The translations under genes and the position numbers were made by a program. The notes under the pieces were generated by a model. It saw only the letters and a program-made list of their open reading frames with translations. It was not told the DNA's origin and did not search any database. A stretch of 64,000 nucleotides of DNA from Marinobacter halophilus (GTDB taxonomy: Bacteria; Pseudomonadota; Gammaproteobacteria; Pseudomonadales; Oleiphilaceae), in NCBI RefSeq assembly GCF_003007685.1, contig NZ_PXNN01000003.1, positions 1-64,000 on the forward strand, given 5' to 3'. Below are positions 42,615 through 53,788 of the stretch, piece by piece (the stretch's first letter is position 1; the number at the start of each line of letters is the position of its first letter).

Positions 42615-43886
42615 ATGGGTGCCGTAACGAACGGAATCAAAGGTGCATTCAGAATCGGTCAGACTATTTCCGTGCTTGGCCGTACTGGTCTCAATTGGGC
42701 TCGGGGTGACCGACCCCCTACCCCACAGTTGTTACGCCAGACGTTTGAGAATCTGGGTGCCACTTACATCAAACTGGGTCAGTTCGTAGCGAGCTCCCCG
42801 ACATTTTTTCCAAAAGAATACGTTGAGGAGTTTCAGCACTGCCTTGATAAAACGCCAAACCTGCCGTTTGGTGTAATCAAGCGCATTATTCGGGAAGAGC
42901 TGGGTAGGCCTATTGACCAGGTCTTTGCTGAGATTGATCCGGTCGCTCTGGCATCTGCTTCTATTGCCCAGGTGCACGCGGCCAGGTTGGTGACTGGTGA
43001 AGATGTGGTGATCAAGGTGCAGAAACCGGGTGTGGAAACTATTCTGCTGACCGATCTCAATTTTCTGTATCTGTCGGCCCGGATTCTGGAAACCCTGGCG
43101 CCGAAACTGTCCTGGACGTCGCTGTCCGGCATTGTTGAAGAGATCCAGCAGACCATGATGGAAGAGTGTGATTTCATCAAGGAAGCCAACAACCTGAAGG
43201 TGTTCCGTGAGTTTTTGCACAACACTCATAATGAAGACGCCACGGTGCCGAAGGTATACGAGCACTGCAGCAGTCGTCGAATTCTCACCATGGAACGTTT
43301 TTACGGCGTATCGATGACCGATTTGGACAGTATCAGGGAATACTCGAACGACCCGGAACGAACGTTGATCACAGCGATGAACACCTGGTTTGCCAGCCTG
43401 ACGAAATGCGAGTTTTTTCATGCTGATGTGCACGCGGGTAATTTGATGGTGTTGAAAGACGGTCGTATCGGCTTTATTGATTTTGGTATTGTTGGCCGGA
43501 TCAAGCCGGACACCTGGCAGGCGGTCAGTGATTTTATCTCGTCGATCATGGTAGGTAATTTTGAAGGTATGGCCGATGCGATGATTCGAATCGGGGTTAC
43601 TCGTCGCACTGTCAAAGTTGATGACCTGGCGGCGGATCTTCAGCGCTTGTATCGAAAGATGGATCATATGGTGCCCGACGATGTGCCCTACGAGATGGGT
43701 CAGGCCGAAGACGATGTGAACAACATTCTGATGGATATGGTGAAGGTGGGTGAAGGTCATGGTCTTCACTTCCCCAGAGAGTTTGCGTTGCTGTTGAAAC
43801 AGTTCCTGTATTTCGATCGCTACGTTCACATCCTTGCACCGGAGATGGATGTGTTTATGGATGAACGTTTAACGATGCTGCATTAA
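42615..43886 (+). CDS. ABC1/AarF family atypical kinase
   Basis: 423 residues. It belongs to the ABC1/ADCK/UbiB family of kinase-like proteins, some of which support ubiquinone synthesis. The family-specific KxGQ motif is in ATYIKLGQFVASSPTFFP. Also visible are an Ala-rich loop (ALASASIAQVHAARL), the VIKVQKPGV lysine, the catalytic FFHADVHAGNLMVLKDGRIG and the metal-binding IDFGIVGRI. The strong C-terminal membrane helices of UbiB are not obvious. CGGAGGAA precedes the ATG. It sits between dnaN and recF and is followed by a terminator, so it is probably expressed with dnaA-dnaN. The role at this site is unknown. Confidence 0.9.
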   Translation: MGAVTNGIKGAFRIGQTISVLGRTGLNWARGDRPPTPQLLRQTFENLGATYIKLGQFVASSPTFFPKEYVEEFQHCLDKTPNLPFGVIKRIIREELGRPIDQVFAEIDPVALASASIAQVHAARLVTGEDVVIKVQKPGVETILLTDLNFLYLSARILETLAPKLSWTSLSGIVEEIQQTMMEECDFIKEANNLKVFREFLHNTHNEDATVPKVYEHCSSRRILTMERFYGVSMTDLDSIREYSNDPERTLITAMNTWFASLTKCEFFHADVHAGNLMVLKDGRIGFIDFGIVGRIKPDTWQAVSDFISSIMVGNFEGMADAMIRIGVTRRTVKVDDLAADLQRLYRKMDHMVPDDVPYEMGQAEDDVNNILMDMVKVGEGHGLHFPREFALLLKQFLYFDRYVHILAPEMDVFMDERLTMLH

Positions 43887-43916
43887 CAAGCCAAGCGTTG
43901 GTGCATCTTGTACACT

Positions 43917-43953
43917 AAGGCAATGTCGGTTTCCGGCATTGCCTTTTCTTTTT
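43917..43953 (+). terminator. Rho-independent terminator after the ABC1 kinase gene
   Basis: AAGGCAATG (43917-43925), an 11-base loop, then CATTGCCTT followed by TTTCTTTTTC. It lies between the kinase stop and the recF start, so recF-gyrB would need their own promoter or readthrough. Confidence 0.8.
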
Positions 43954-43999
43954 CTGTTTGTTTGTCAGTTTTCTATTCTGTATCGAGAATCTCCCCTTT

Positions 44000-45145
44000 A
44001 TGGCGCTTGTTAAACTCCAGACTCAGTATTTCCGAAACCTGGCGCCTGACCCTATCGGCTTTTCTTCGTCTTTTAATTTCCTTTACGGCGCAAACGGCAG
44101 TGGTAAGTCGAGTGTACTGGAGGCTATTGGCTATCTCGGTTTGGGTCGTTCTTTTCGGGTCAGTCGTCATCAGGCCGTGGTCTGCCAGGGTCAGAATAAG
44201 CTGACCGTGTTTGGGGCTTTAGACAGTGGCTTGCAGCAGCCTGGCGTTCAGGACGAAACAACAGCAGGCGAAGTGGTTCACCGGCTGGGTATTTCGCGAG
44301 ATGTGACGGCGAAGGAAACGTCGTTGAGAGTGGACGGCGAAGCAGTGCGTAGCTTGTCGTCTCTGGCCAGGCATTTGCCGGTGTCGGTAATTGATCCCGG
44401 TGTTTTCGATATCGTTGCGGGCGGTCCGGGCAAACGCCGTCAGTTTCTTGATTGGCTAGTGTTCCACGTGGAACCTTCCTTCTCATTATCTTGGCAACAA
44501 TGCCAGAGAGTGACATCACAGCGGAATCAAACGCTCAGAAATGGTAGAATCGACGAATCGTTGATGCGGGTATGGGATTACCAGTTTGGAGCCCTTGCGG
44601 AATCCCTGAGCGACACCAGAGCCGCTATTTTTCAGAAGTTCAGATTGGCGTTCGATGAGATTCTGCAGGAACTCGATGCGGGATGGACAAACGGACTGAA
44701 GCTGGAGTTCTATCCAGGCTGGGATCGTTCACAATCACTGGTCGAAGTACTCCACAGCCATCGTGAACAGGAACGACGAATGGGGCACACGTTATACGGA
44801 CCAAATAGAGCGGATATCCGTTTGAAGTTTGGCGGGCGTCCAGTGGCTGAAACGTTTTCCCGCGGTCAACAGAAGACCCTGGTGATTTTAATGAAAATTG
44901 CCCAGGGCAAGGTGTTAAGTGATCTGGGAAAACAGGTCACCTTTTTACTGGATGATATTAACGCTGAGCTGGATGTTCGTCATCGGACCATGTTGGCGCG
45001 TAAACTCCAGGATTTGAATTGTCAGGTGTTTATTACTTCCATCGAACACCCGGAACCGGATGTGTTGTGGGCGGATGGACAAGCACCGGAATACAGAATG
45101 TTCCACGTGGAACATGGAAAATTGACGGAAGAACAGACTGGGTAG
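44000..45145 (+). CDS. recF: DNA repair and recombination ATPase RecF
   Basis: 381 residues. It is an SMC-like ATPase that loads RecA at gaps with RecO and RecR. The start is the ATG at 44000 (MALVKLQTQYFRNL), matching the family; longer upstream sequence overlaps the terminator. Walker A is YGANGSGKSSVLEAIGYL, the signature is FSRGQQKTLVILMKI, and Walker B is FLLDDINAELD. Two parS sites lie inside the coding sequence: one encodes VFHVEP, and the other encodes FHVEH near the end. No strong ribosome binding site precedes the ATG. Confidence 0.95.
   Translation: MALVKLQTQYFRNLAPDPIGFSSSFNFLYGANGSGKSSVLEAIGYLGLGRSFRVSRHQAVVCQGQNKLTVFGALDSGLQQPGVQDETTAGEVVHRLGISRDVTAKETSLRVDGEAVRSLSSLARHLPVSVIDPGVFDIVAGGPGKRRQFLDWLVFHVEPSFSLSWQQCQRVTSQRNQTLRNGRIDESLMRVWDYQFGALAESLSDTRAAIFQKFRLAFDEILQELDAGWTNGLKLEFYPGWDRSQSLVEVLHSHREQERRMGHTLYGPNRADIRLKFGGRPVAETFSRGQQKTLVILMKIAQGKVLSDLGKQVTFLLDDINAELDVRHRTMLARKLQDLNCQVFITSIEHPEPDVLWADGQAPEYRMFHVEHGKLTEEQTG
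44460..44475. promoter_or_regulatory. parS: parS centromere site 1 (inside recF)
   Basis: TGTTCCACGTGGAACC is identical, to my knowledge, to the parS sequence described in Pseudomonas. It differs at one end base from the perfect palindrome. It would be bound by the ParB encoded at 22.5 kb. Confidence 0.92.
45099..45114. promoter_or_regulatory. parS: parS centromere site 2 (inside recF)
   Basis: TGTTCCACGTGGAACA is a perfect 16-base palindrome, 639 bases from site 1. It sits in the codons for the last 20 or so residues of RecF. Confidence 0.93.
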
Positions 45146-45165
45146 AGTGTCAGCAGATCATCTGA

Positions 45166-47625
<2,460 letters not shown>

Positions 47626-47648
47626 TCGCGCCGAACCCGAAGGCATAA

Positions 47649-47684
47649 AAAAACGGTGGTTTCCGAAAGGAGCCACCGTTTTTG
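47649..47684. terminator. Bidirectional terminator after gyrB
   Basis: AACGGTGG pairs with CCACCGTT around a GAAA-closed inner stem, with A-tract before and T-tract after. It lies between the convergent gyrB and the VC0807-type gene, so it can serve both strands. Confidence 0.9.
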
Positions 47685-47715
47685 TTATTAACAAGATCGT
47701 TTAATTCCAGGAAGA

Positions 47716-48477
47716 TTACTTGGAAGATTCTGTCCGCTTTTCTGCTTTTTCCCTTTCTTTCTCGATCAGATGCGGCGCCATCACCTCTTCCAGAGTATGC
47801 CCCGTCAGCCGGCGTATGGTGCGCCACAGGTAATAGAAGATCAGCATCATCATGATCATCGAAGGAATGGCGATCATCGGATAGCTGACCAGCGTCATCC
47901 GCCCCAATTCCTCATTAAACGCTTGGGTGCCGGAGGGGCTGACCACAATCCATCTAGCAAGCACGTAGTTCATGATCGAGGAGAACAGGAAGGTACCGGC
48001 AAAAAAATAGCTGGCTTTGAGTAATCTGGCTTCAAATTCGGCGACACAGCCCCGTTCCTCAAGGGAAGCGTGAATCTTATCCACATCCAGAACGTTGGGG
48101 TTGTACAGCAGAGTGCGAACCAGAGGGTATTTGGTGCGGGTGGAAATCAGTACAGCCAGGCCAATCACCGCCGGTACTGCCGCCTCTTTGATGGCAAGCC
48201 AGCTGGCATCGAGTTCGAGCAGGCCAATGCCACCGGTAAGGCCGACACTGATCAGGCCAAGCAGTGCGATGAAATTTTTCTTGCGATAGCGAATGAGTTC
48301 AAACAAACCCCAGCCGAGTGGAAAGGCCAGGCCGATAATCAATGCATTGACACTACCAAGGTGCTCGTCACCGCTGAACTTCATCAGGATCACCGAAGGA
48401 ATGATGATGCTGACCAGTAAGTCGATCCAGGGCCTGGGCTTGTGTTCCGGAATGTTAGAGGAATTCGCAGAGGTCAT
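47716..48477 (-). CDS. VC0807-type multi-pass membrane protein
   Basis: 253 residues with about six membrane helices (WIDLLVSIIIPSVILMKF; LIIGLAFPLGWGLFELIRY; FIALLGLISVGLTGGIGLL; VPAVIGLAVLISTRTKYPL; YFFAGTFLFSSIMNYVLARW; VSYPMIAIPSMIMMMLIFYYLW). It resembles proteins annotated as the VC0807 family, sometimes loosely called MFS transporters; function is unknown. I chose the ATG at 48477 (MTSANSSNIPEHK) over an in-frame start 14 codons upstream, because only AGG 7 bases before supports it and the extension is not conserved-looking. It is convergent with gyrB. Confidence 0.7.
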   Translation of the reverse strand: MTSANSSNIPEHKPRPWIDLLVSIIIPSVILMKFSGDEHLGSVNALIIGLAFPLGWGLFELIRYRKKNFIALLGLISVGLTGGIGLLELDASWLAIKEAAVPAVIGLAVLISTRTKYPLVRTLLYNPNVLDVDKIHASLEERGCVAEFEARLLKASYFFAGTFLFSSIMNYVLARWIVVSPSGTQAFNEELGRMTLVSYPMIAIPSMIMMMLIFYYLWRTIRRLTGHTLEEVMAPHLIEKEREKAEKRTESSK

Positions 48478-48517
48478 GGGATAGCCTGATTGGTGAAACA
48501 ACAGCAGGCTGGAAAGC

Positions 48518-48544
48518 ACTGCCGGAAAATAGTCTTCCGGCAGT
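48518..48544. terminator. Hairpin after gabT
   Basis: ACTGCCGGAA (48518-48527) pairs perfectly with TTCCGGCAGT (48535-48544) over a 7-base loop, between the gabT stop and the VC0807-type start. The U-tract is weak. It may attenuate readthrough from gabT. Confidence 0.5.
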
Positions 48545-48604
48545 ATACGATGAATGCAATGGCTAAGGTAAGCGCAGCCAGGGAGGGCTGCGCTATGCGG
48601 TTGG

Positions 48605-49882
48605 TTAGGCGCCGACTTCTTTCAGGCACTCTTCAACGATGGCCAGGCCTTCCTCAAGCACGGCATCCTCAATGGTGACCGGCATCAGGAACCGCAGGGT
48701 GTTGGCATACATGCCGCAGCTCAACAAGATCAGGCCTTTTTCTTTGGCCTTCTTGGTTACGGCCGCTGCCAGTTCCGGCTTGGGCGTACGGCTGGCTTTG
48801 CTTTCAACCAGCTCAAACGCTGCCATCGGGCCAAGGTTTCGAACGTTGTCGACATGCTCAAATTGGTCCTGCCACTGGCTGAAACGCTTGTTCAGCTTGT
48901 CGCCCAGTGCCTGGGCCTTGGCAAGAATGTCTTCTTCTTTGAATACGTCGAACACCGCAAGCGCCGCCGCACAGGCCGTCGGGCTGCCGGTGTAGGTGCC
49001 GCCTAGCGAGTTGGGGCCAGAGGCATCCATGTACTTGTCGGTACCGACAATGGCTGAGATTGGCATGCCGTCGGCCATACTCTTGGCCATGGTCATCATG
49101 TCTGGCTCAACACCGCTGTGCTCAATGGCGAACATCTTGCCGGTCCGGCCAAAGCCGCTTTGCACTTCGTCGACAATCATCAGGATGTTGTTGTCATCAC
49201 AGATCTTGCGGATTTCTTTCAGAAAGCTGGCCGGAGCTGCATAAAAACCGCCCTCACCCAGAACCGGCTCAATTACGATAGCCGCGGTGATGTTGGCCGG
49301 AGAGTCCGTCTTCATGGTCATCTTCAGGCCGCGCAGGGCTTCTTCCTCACTGACGCCGTGATACGGCACCGGATAGGGCGCACGGAACACGGTACCGGGC
49401 ATCGGCCCGAAATCGGTCTGGTAAGGCGCGGCTTTGCCGTTCATCGCCATGGTGTAAAACGTTCGGCCGTGGTAACCGCCGTCAAAACAGATGACATTGG
49501 TTTTGCCAGTGGCCGCCCGGGCGATCTTCATCGCGTTTTCCAGTGCTTCGGCACCGGAGTTGGCCAGCATCACTTTGGCGTGGCCGCGGACCGGAACAAC
49601 ACCACTGAGTTTTTCGGCCAGTTTTACGTAGCCCTCATAGGGCATGACCGTCTGACAGGTGTGCATCAGCTTATCGAGCTGAGCCTTGATCGCCTCCACC
49701 ACTTTCGGGTGGCGATGGCCAATGTTAAGTACACCGATGCCGCCGGCAAAATCGATCATGCGTTTGCCGTCTGCATCCCACAATTCCGCATTGGTAGCGT
49801 GATCGGCAAATTGTTCATTGGGACTTGCCGCGCCCGCTGCAACGTAGCGTTCTTTGAGTGCCTGCAATTCTTTATTGCTCAC
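48605..49882 (-). CDS. gabT: 4-aminobutyrate aminotransferase (GabT type)
   Basis: 425 residues, fold-type I PLP aminotransferase. It transfers the amino group of GABA (or 5-aminovalerate) to 2-oxoglutarate. Hallmarks: [37 protein letters not shown], the PLP Asp in [18 protein letters not shown], and the Schiff-base Lys in [19 protein letters not shown] chose the GTG at 49882 ([16 protein letters not shown]) because GGGAG lies 9 bases before; an ATG upstream would add 13 residues. No succinate-semialdehyde dehydrogenase (gabD) is adjacent, so the exact substrate is not settled. Confidence 0.85.
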   Translation of the reverse strand: MSNKELQALKERYVAAGAASPNEQFADHATNAELWDADGKRMIDFAGGIGVLNIGHRHPKVVEAIKAQLDKLMHTCQTVMPYEGYVKLAEKLSGVVPVRGHAKVMLANSGAEALENAMKIARAATGKTNVICFDGGYHGRTFYTMAMNGKAAPYQTDFGPMPGTVFRAPYPVPYHGVSEEEALRGLKMTMKTDSPANITAAIVIEPVLGEGGFYAAPASFLKEIRKICDDNNILMIVDEVQSGFGRTGKMFAIEHSGVEPDMMTMAKSMADGMPISAIVGTDKYMDASGPNSLGGTYTGSPTACAAALAVFDVFKEEDILAKAQALGDKLNKRFSQWQDQFEHVDNVRNLGPMAAFELVESKASRTPKPELAAAVTKKAKEKGLILLSCGMYANTLRFLMPVTIEDAVLEEGLAIVEECLKEVGA

Positions 49883-49972
49883 TTTGCCATTCTCCCTGGG
49901 TTCAAATTCATAAAATCTCACCTAACAGTGTAAGTAGTCCCGTGACAGGAAACAAACCGACTATGGTGGCTA

Positions 49973-51727
49973 TCAGCCCTCGTCACCCCGAAATTGGAGT
50001 TTCGCCAAGCGTCGATACAGGCTGTTATCACGCATCAGCTCGTCATGCGTGCCCACTGCCAACAGGCGCCCTTCGTCCATTACCGCAATACGATCGGCAT
50101 CCCGGACGGTGGCCAGACGATGGGCAATCACCAGTGTGGTGCGATCGGTGGTCAAAGCTGGCATGGCCTGTTGAATCAGGTGTTCACTTTCCGCGTCCAG
50201 GGCACTGGTGGCTTCGTCCAGCAACAATATCGGGGCATCTGCCAGTAGCGCCCGGGCAATGGCCAGGCGTTGCTTCTGACCGCCAGACAGGCCGAGACCG
50301 CCATCGCCCAGCGGGGTGTCATAGCCCTGGGGCAGGCTGTGGATAAACTCATGGGCATGGGCAATCCGCGCCGCCCGTTCCACGTCGGCCTGGCTGGCAT
50401 CTGGTCGGGCGTAACGGATGTTGTCAGCCACCGTGCCATGAAACAGTGCCGGGTTTTGCGGCACCAGCGCAAAACAACGGCGCAAGGATTCCAGAGACAG
50501 CTCAGCGGTGTCGATGCCGTCGATCAGAATCCGGCCCTGCCCGGGCTGGTAAAAATGCAGCAACAGATCGAACAGCGTCGACTTACCGGCCCCGGACGGG
50601 CCTACTAAGGCCAGAGTTTCGCCGGCGTTTACCGTCAATGTCAGGTCTGCCAGTGCTGGCAGTTCTGATCGCCCCGGATAACTGAAGCCCAGGTGCTCAA
50701 TGCGGATTTCACCGGCGATGGTATCCGGCAGAACCTCGCCGCCGCTTGCCCGAACAAACGCCGGCTCGGTCTGCAGCAACTCGAACAGCCGCGCCGCCGA
50801 TCCCGCTGCCCGTTGCAGTTCGCCAATCACCTCACTGATGGCGCCGGCAGCCACACCCACCAACAGGCTGTAGAACACAAAGGCGGCCAGTTCGCCGGGG
50901 GTGATGCGGCCATGAATCACATCCAGCCCGCCAATCCAGATCACCACCCCGACCGCGCCCATCACTAGCGAAATCGCCAGCGTAGTCAGCCAGGCCCGCT
51001 GGCGAATACGATCGCGGGCGATGTCGAAGGCCTTTTCCGACACCTCGGCAAAGTACCGGCGGTCATGGGCCTGATGGTTGAAGGCCTGCACGGTTTTAAT
51101 CTGGCTCAGGTTTTCCCCGACATAACTGCCGACGTCTGCCACCCGGTCCTGACTGAGTCGGGATAACGCCCGTACCCGGCGGCCAAAGAACAGAATCGGC
51201 GCTATCACCAGGGGGAATCCCAGCAAAATCACACTGGCCAGCTTGGCATTGGTAATAAACAGCAGAATCAGCCCGCCAATCAGCATTAACGTGTTACGCA
51301 GGGCAATCGACACGGTGGAGCCAATCACCGACTGCAGCACGGTGGTATCGGCGGTAAACCGGGACTGGATCTCCAGCGCCCGGTTCTGTTCAAAAAAGCC
51401 GGGGTGCAGATCAATCAGGTGGTTAAACACCTTTTTGCGGATATCCGCCACCACCCGCTCACCAATCCAGGACACCAGATAGAACCGGGCAAACGAGCCA
51501 AACGCCAGCCCCAGCACCAGCACAAAAAATTGACCAATGGCCTTCGCCAGACTCTCCGGCGATTCGGTGGCTAATCCCTGATCCACCAGAATACGTAAAC
51601 CTTGTCCGAGGCTAAGAGTAATACCGGCCGTGAAGATCAGCGCCAGCAGAGCGCCGACCACAGCTTTGCGGTACGGGCTGATAAATCCGACGACCAGCGT
51701 CAGGGCCTTACGATGACGGGTGTTAAT
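49973..51727 (-). CDS. ABC exporter, fused transmembrane and ATPase domains (MsbA-like), probable ATT start
   Basis: About 584 residues. A six-helix transmembrane domain (~20-320) precedes an ATPase with Walker A LVGPSGAGKSTLFDLL, Q-loop LVPQNPALFHGT, signature LGLSGGQKQRLAIARALL and Walker B ILLLDEATSALDAESE. It is a homodimeric exporter; substrate unknown (lipid, peptide or drug). The usual start codons only appear at the GTG 51661, but coding-like sequence (NTRHRKALTLVVGFISPYRK) continues upstream to an AGGAGG at 51734-51739. The only codons at the right distance are ATC (51730) and ATT (51727), both rare starts. It is divergent from a second ABC exporter. Confidence 0.85.
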   Translation of the reverse strand: MNTRHRKALTLVVGFISPYRKAVVGALLALIFTAGITLSLGQGLRILVDQGLATESPESLAKAIGQFFVLVLGLAFGSFARFYLVSWIGERVVADIRKKVFNHLIDLHPGFFEQNRALEIQSRFTADTTVLQSVIGSTVSIALRNTLMLIGGLILLFITNAKLASVILLGFPLVIAPILFFGRRVRALSRLSQDRVADVGSYVGENLSQIKTVQAFNHQAHDRRYFAEVSEKAFDIARDRIRQRAWLTTLAISLVMGAVGVVIWIGGLDVIHGRITPGELAAFVFYSLLVGVAAGAISEVIGELQRAAGSAARLFELLQTEPAFVRASGGEVLPDTIAGEIRIEHLGFSYPGRSELPALADLTLTVNAGETLALVGPSGAGKSTLFDLLLHFYQPGQGRILIDGIDTAELSLESLRRCFALVPQNPALFHGTVADNIRYARPDASQADVERAARIAHAHEFIHSLPQGYDTPLGDGGLGLSGGQKQRLAIARALLADAPILLLDEATSALDAESEHLIQQAMPALTTDRTTLVIAHRLATVRDADRIAVMDEGRLLAVGTHDELMRDNSLYRRLAKLQFRGDEG

Positions 51728-51813
51728 GATGTGCCTCCTGGATATGGGGTGAGGTAGACTCTGGCAACCATACGATTGGTACTCGTAACAAGACCCATCA
51801 TACAGCTACGCAA

Positions 51814-51849
51814 GAGCGTGCGGGGCAGGCCGTCCCACCCCGCACGCTC
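51814..51849 (+). promoter_or_regulatory. GC-rich hairpin in the leader of the Atm1-type exporter
   Basis: GAGCGTGCGGGG (51814-51825) and CCCCGCACGCTC (51838-51849) form a perfect 12-bp stem with a 12-base loop, ending 28 bases before the GTG start. No T-tract follows on the plus strand. Possible attenuator or mRNA structural element; function unknown. Confidence 0.45.
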
Positions 51850-51877
51850 GACTACTCCGAAGCCGAAGGAAGAACAA

Positions 51878-53671
51878 GTGCGCGCTTACGCCGATAACGA
51901 CTACCCCGCTGACCACAAACCGGACTGGACGGTCATTTCCGGCCTGTGGCCTTACCTTGCCGAATTCCGGGGCCGGGTGGTGCTGGCTTTGGCCCTGCTG
52001 GTGCTGGCAAAACTGGCAACGGTGGCCACGCCGGTGGCTCTGAAATACATTGTCGACTACCTGGACCAGACCCGCAGCGCGGATATGCTGCTGTGGATCC
52101 CGGTCATCCTGGTGGTGGCCTACGGCTCCCTGCGCTTCGGCGCCACCCTGTTTAGTGAACTGAGAGATGCGGTGTTTGCCCGGGTGGCGGAGCGGGCCAT
52201 GCGGCGGGTGTCGTTGCGGATCTTTGAGCACCTGCACCAGCGCGAGCTGGGTTTTCATCTGGACCGAAAAACCGGTGGCCTGGCCCGCGACATCGAGCGC
52301 GGCACCAACGGCATCAGTTTTTTGTTGCGCTTTACCCTGTTTAACATCGTACCCACCATTCTGGAAATCCTGATGGTGGCCGGAATTCTGCTGGTGGTGT
52401 TCAACATCGGCTATGTGCTGGCGATTCTGGTGGCGGTGGTGGTGTATGTGTTGTATTCGATCAAGATTACCGAGTGGCGTACCCAGTTTGTGCGCGAAGC
52501 CAACGCCCGGGACAACCAGTCCAACTCCCGGGCCATCGACAGCCTGCTCAACTACGAGACCGTCAAATACTTCAACAACGAACGCTACGAAGCCCAGCTG
52601 TATGACCAGGATCTGGACGACTGGGAAAAGGCCCGGCTGAAAAACCGATTGTCGCTGGCTGCCCTGAACACCGGTCAGGCCCTGATCATCGGGGTTGCGA
52701 TGATCGTGATCATGGCGATGGCGGTGAGCGAAGTCGCCAGTGGCGAGATTACCCTCGGTGACTTCACCATGATCAACGCCTATCTGTTGCAGTTGTTCAT
52801 TCCGCTGAATGCCTTGGGCTTTGTTTACCGGGAAATCCGTCAGTCACTGGTGAATGTCGAGCGGTTGTTCAAACTGCTGGGGGATAAACCGGCCATTCAG
52901 GATGCTCCGGATGCTTCCGAGCTGGCCGTGGCGAGTGCCGAGGTAACCTTCGACCATGTTGATTTTGGCTACCGCCCGGACCTGCAGATTCTGAAAGATG
53001 TGAATTTCACCATTCCCGCTGGGCATACCGTGGCGGTGGTGGGCGCCAGCGGCGCCGGCAAGTCTACCCTCGCCCGTCTGCTGTTTCGTTTTTACGATGT
53101 CGATAGCGGAGCGATCTGCATCGATGGTCAGGATATCCGACAGGTGACCCAGGACAGCCTGCGTTCGGCCATTGGCGTGGTGCCCCAGGACACCGTACTG
53201 TTTAATGATACCCTCTATCGCAACCTGGCCTACGGCAACCCGGCGGCCAGCGAGGAAGCGGTGTACCGGGCCGCTCGCCTGGCCCACCTGGAAGACTTTA
53301 TCCACAGCCTGCCGGAAGGTTACGACACCAAGGTGGGTGAGCGTGGCCTGAAATTATCGGGTGGCGAGAAACAACGGGTCGCCATTGCCCGGGTGATTCT
53401 GAAAAACCCGCCGTTGCTGATTCTGGACGAGGCCACGTCATCGCTGGATTCGTTATCAGAGCAGGCGATTCTGAGCGCGTTGAAAGAAGTTAGCCAACAG
53501 CGCACCACTTTGGTGATCGCGCACCGGTTGTCGACCATTCGCGACGCCAACACCATTCTGGTGATGGATGGTGGCCGGATTGTTGAAAGTGGTAGTCACA
53601 ACGAGTTGCTCGTCGCCGGTGGTCACTACGCTCATCTTTGGCAGCAGCAGCATCGGAGTGGCGAACAGTAA
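51878..53671 (+). CDS. ABC exporter of the Atm1/HMT1 type
   Basis: 597 residues. The Atm1-type transmembrane domain (~1-330) includes RTQFVREANARDNQSNSRAI and LLNYETVKYFNNE, hallmarks of mitochondrial-Atm1-like exporters of glutathione-linked or heavy-metal compounds. The ATPase domain has Walker A VGASGAGKSTLARLL, signature LKLSGGEKQRVAIARVIL and Walker B LLILDEATSSLD. I chose the GTG at 51878 (GAAGGAAG 5 bases before); an in-frame TTG at 51776 would run through the leader hairpin. The stop codon lies inside a 27-bp inverted repeat. It is divergent from another ABC exporter, so they may share a regulatory region. Confidence 0.9.
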   Translation: MRAYADNDYPADHKPDWTVISGLWPYLAEFRGRVVLALALLVLAKLATVATPVALKYIVDYLDQTRSADMLLWIPVILVVAYGSLRFGATLFSELRDAVFARVAERAMRRVSLRIFEHLHQRELGFHLDRKTGGLARDIERGTNGISFLLRFTLFNIVPTILEILMVAGILLVVFNIGYVLAILVAVVVYVLYSIKITEWRTQFVREANARDNQSNSRAIDSLLNYETVKYFNNERYEAQLYDQDLDDWEKARLKNRLSLAALNTGQALIIGVAMIVIMAMAVSEVASGEITLGDFTMINAYLLQLFIPLNALGFVYREIRQSLVNVERLFKLLGDKPAIQDAPDASELAVASAEVTFDHVDFGYRPDLQILKDVNFTIPAGHTVAVVGASGAGKSTLARLLFRFYDVDSGAICIDGQDIRQVTQDSLRSAIGVVPQDTVLFNDTLYRNLAYGNPAASEEAVYRAARLAHLEDFIHSLPEGYDTKVGERGLKLSGGEKQRVAIARVILKNPPLLILDEATSSLDSLSEQAILSALKEVSQQRTTLVIAHRLSTIRDANTILVMDGGRIVESGSHNELLVAGGHYAHLWQQQHRSGEQ

Positions 53672-53771
53672 GGGGGAGGCCCTTCCAAAACACGCTGTAA
53701 ATACGTCCGTGTACGCTCTGCTCCGCCATCCATGGCTCCGCAAGGTTTTGGAAGGGCCTCCCCCTTACTGT
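53665..53771. repeat. 27-bp perfect inverted repeat with a 53-base loop
   Basis: The left arm ACAGTAAGGGGGAGGCCCTT plus CCAAAAC (53665-53691) is exactly complementary to the right arm GTTTTGGAAGGGCCTCCCCC plus TTACTGT (53745-53771). It includes the stop codon of the Atm1-type gene and ends 18 bases before the recD stop, between convergent genes. The loop contains GCCATCCATGGC-like sequence. It may act as a two-way terminator, or be a copy of a dispersed palindromic repeat. Confidence 0.85.
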
Positions 53772-53788
53772 CGCATCAAGCTTGGGTG

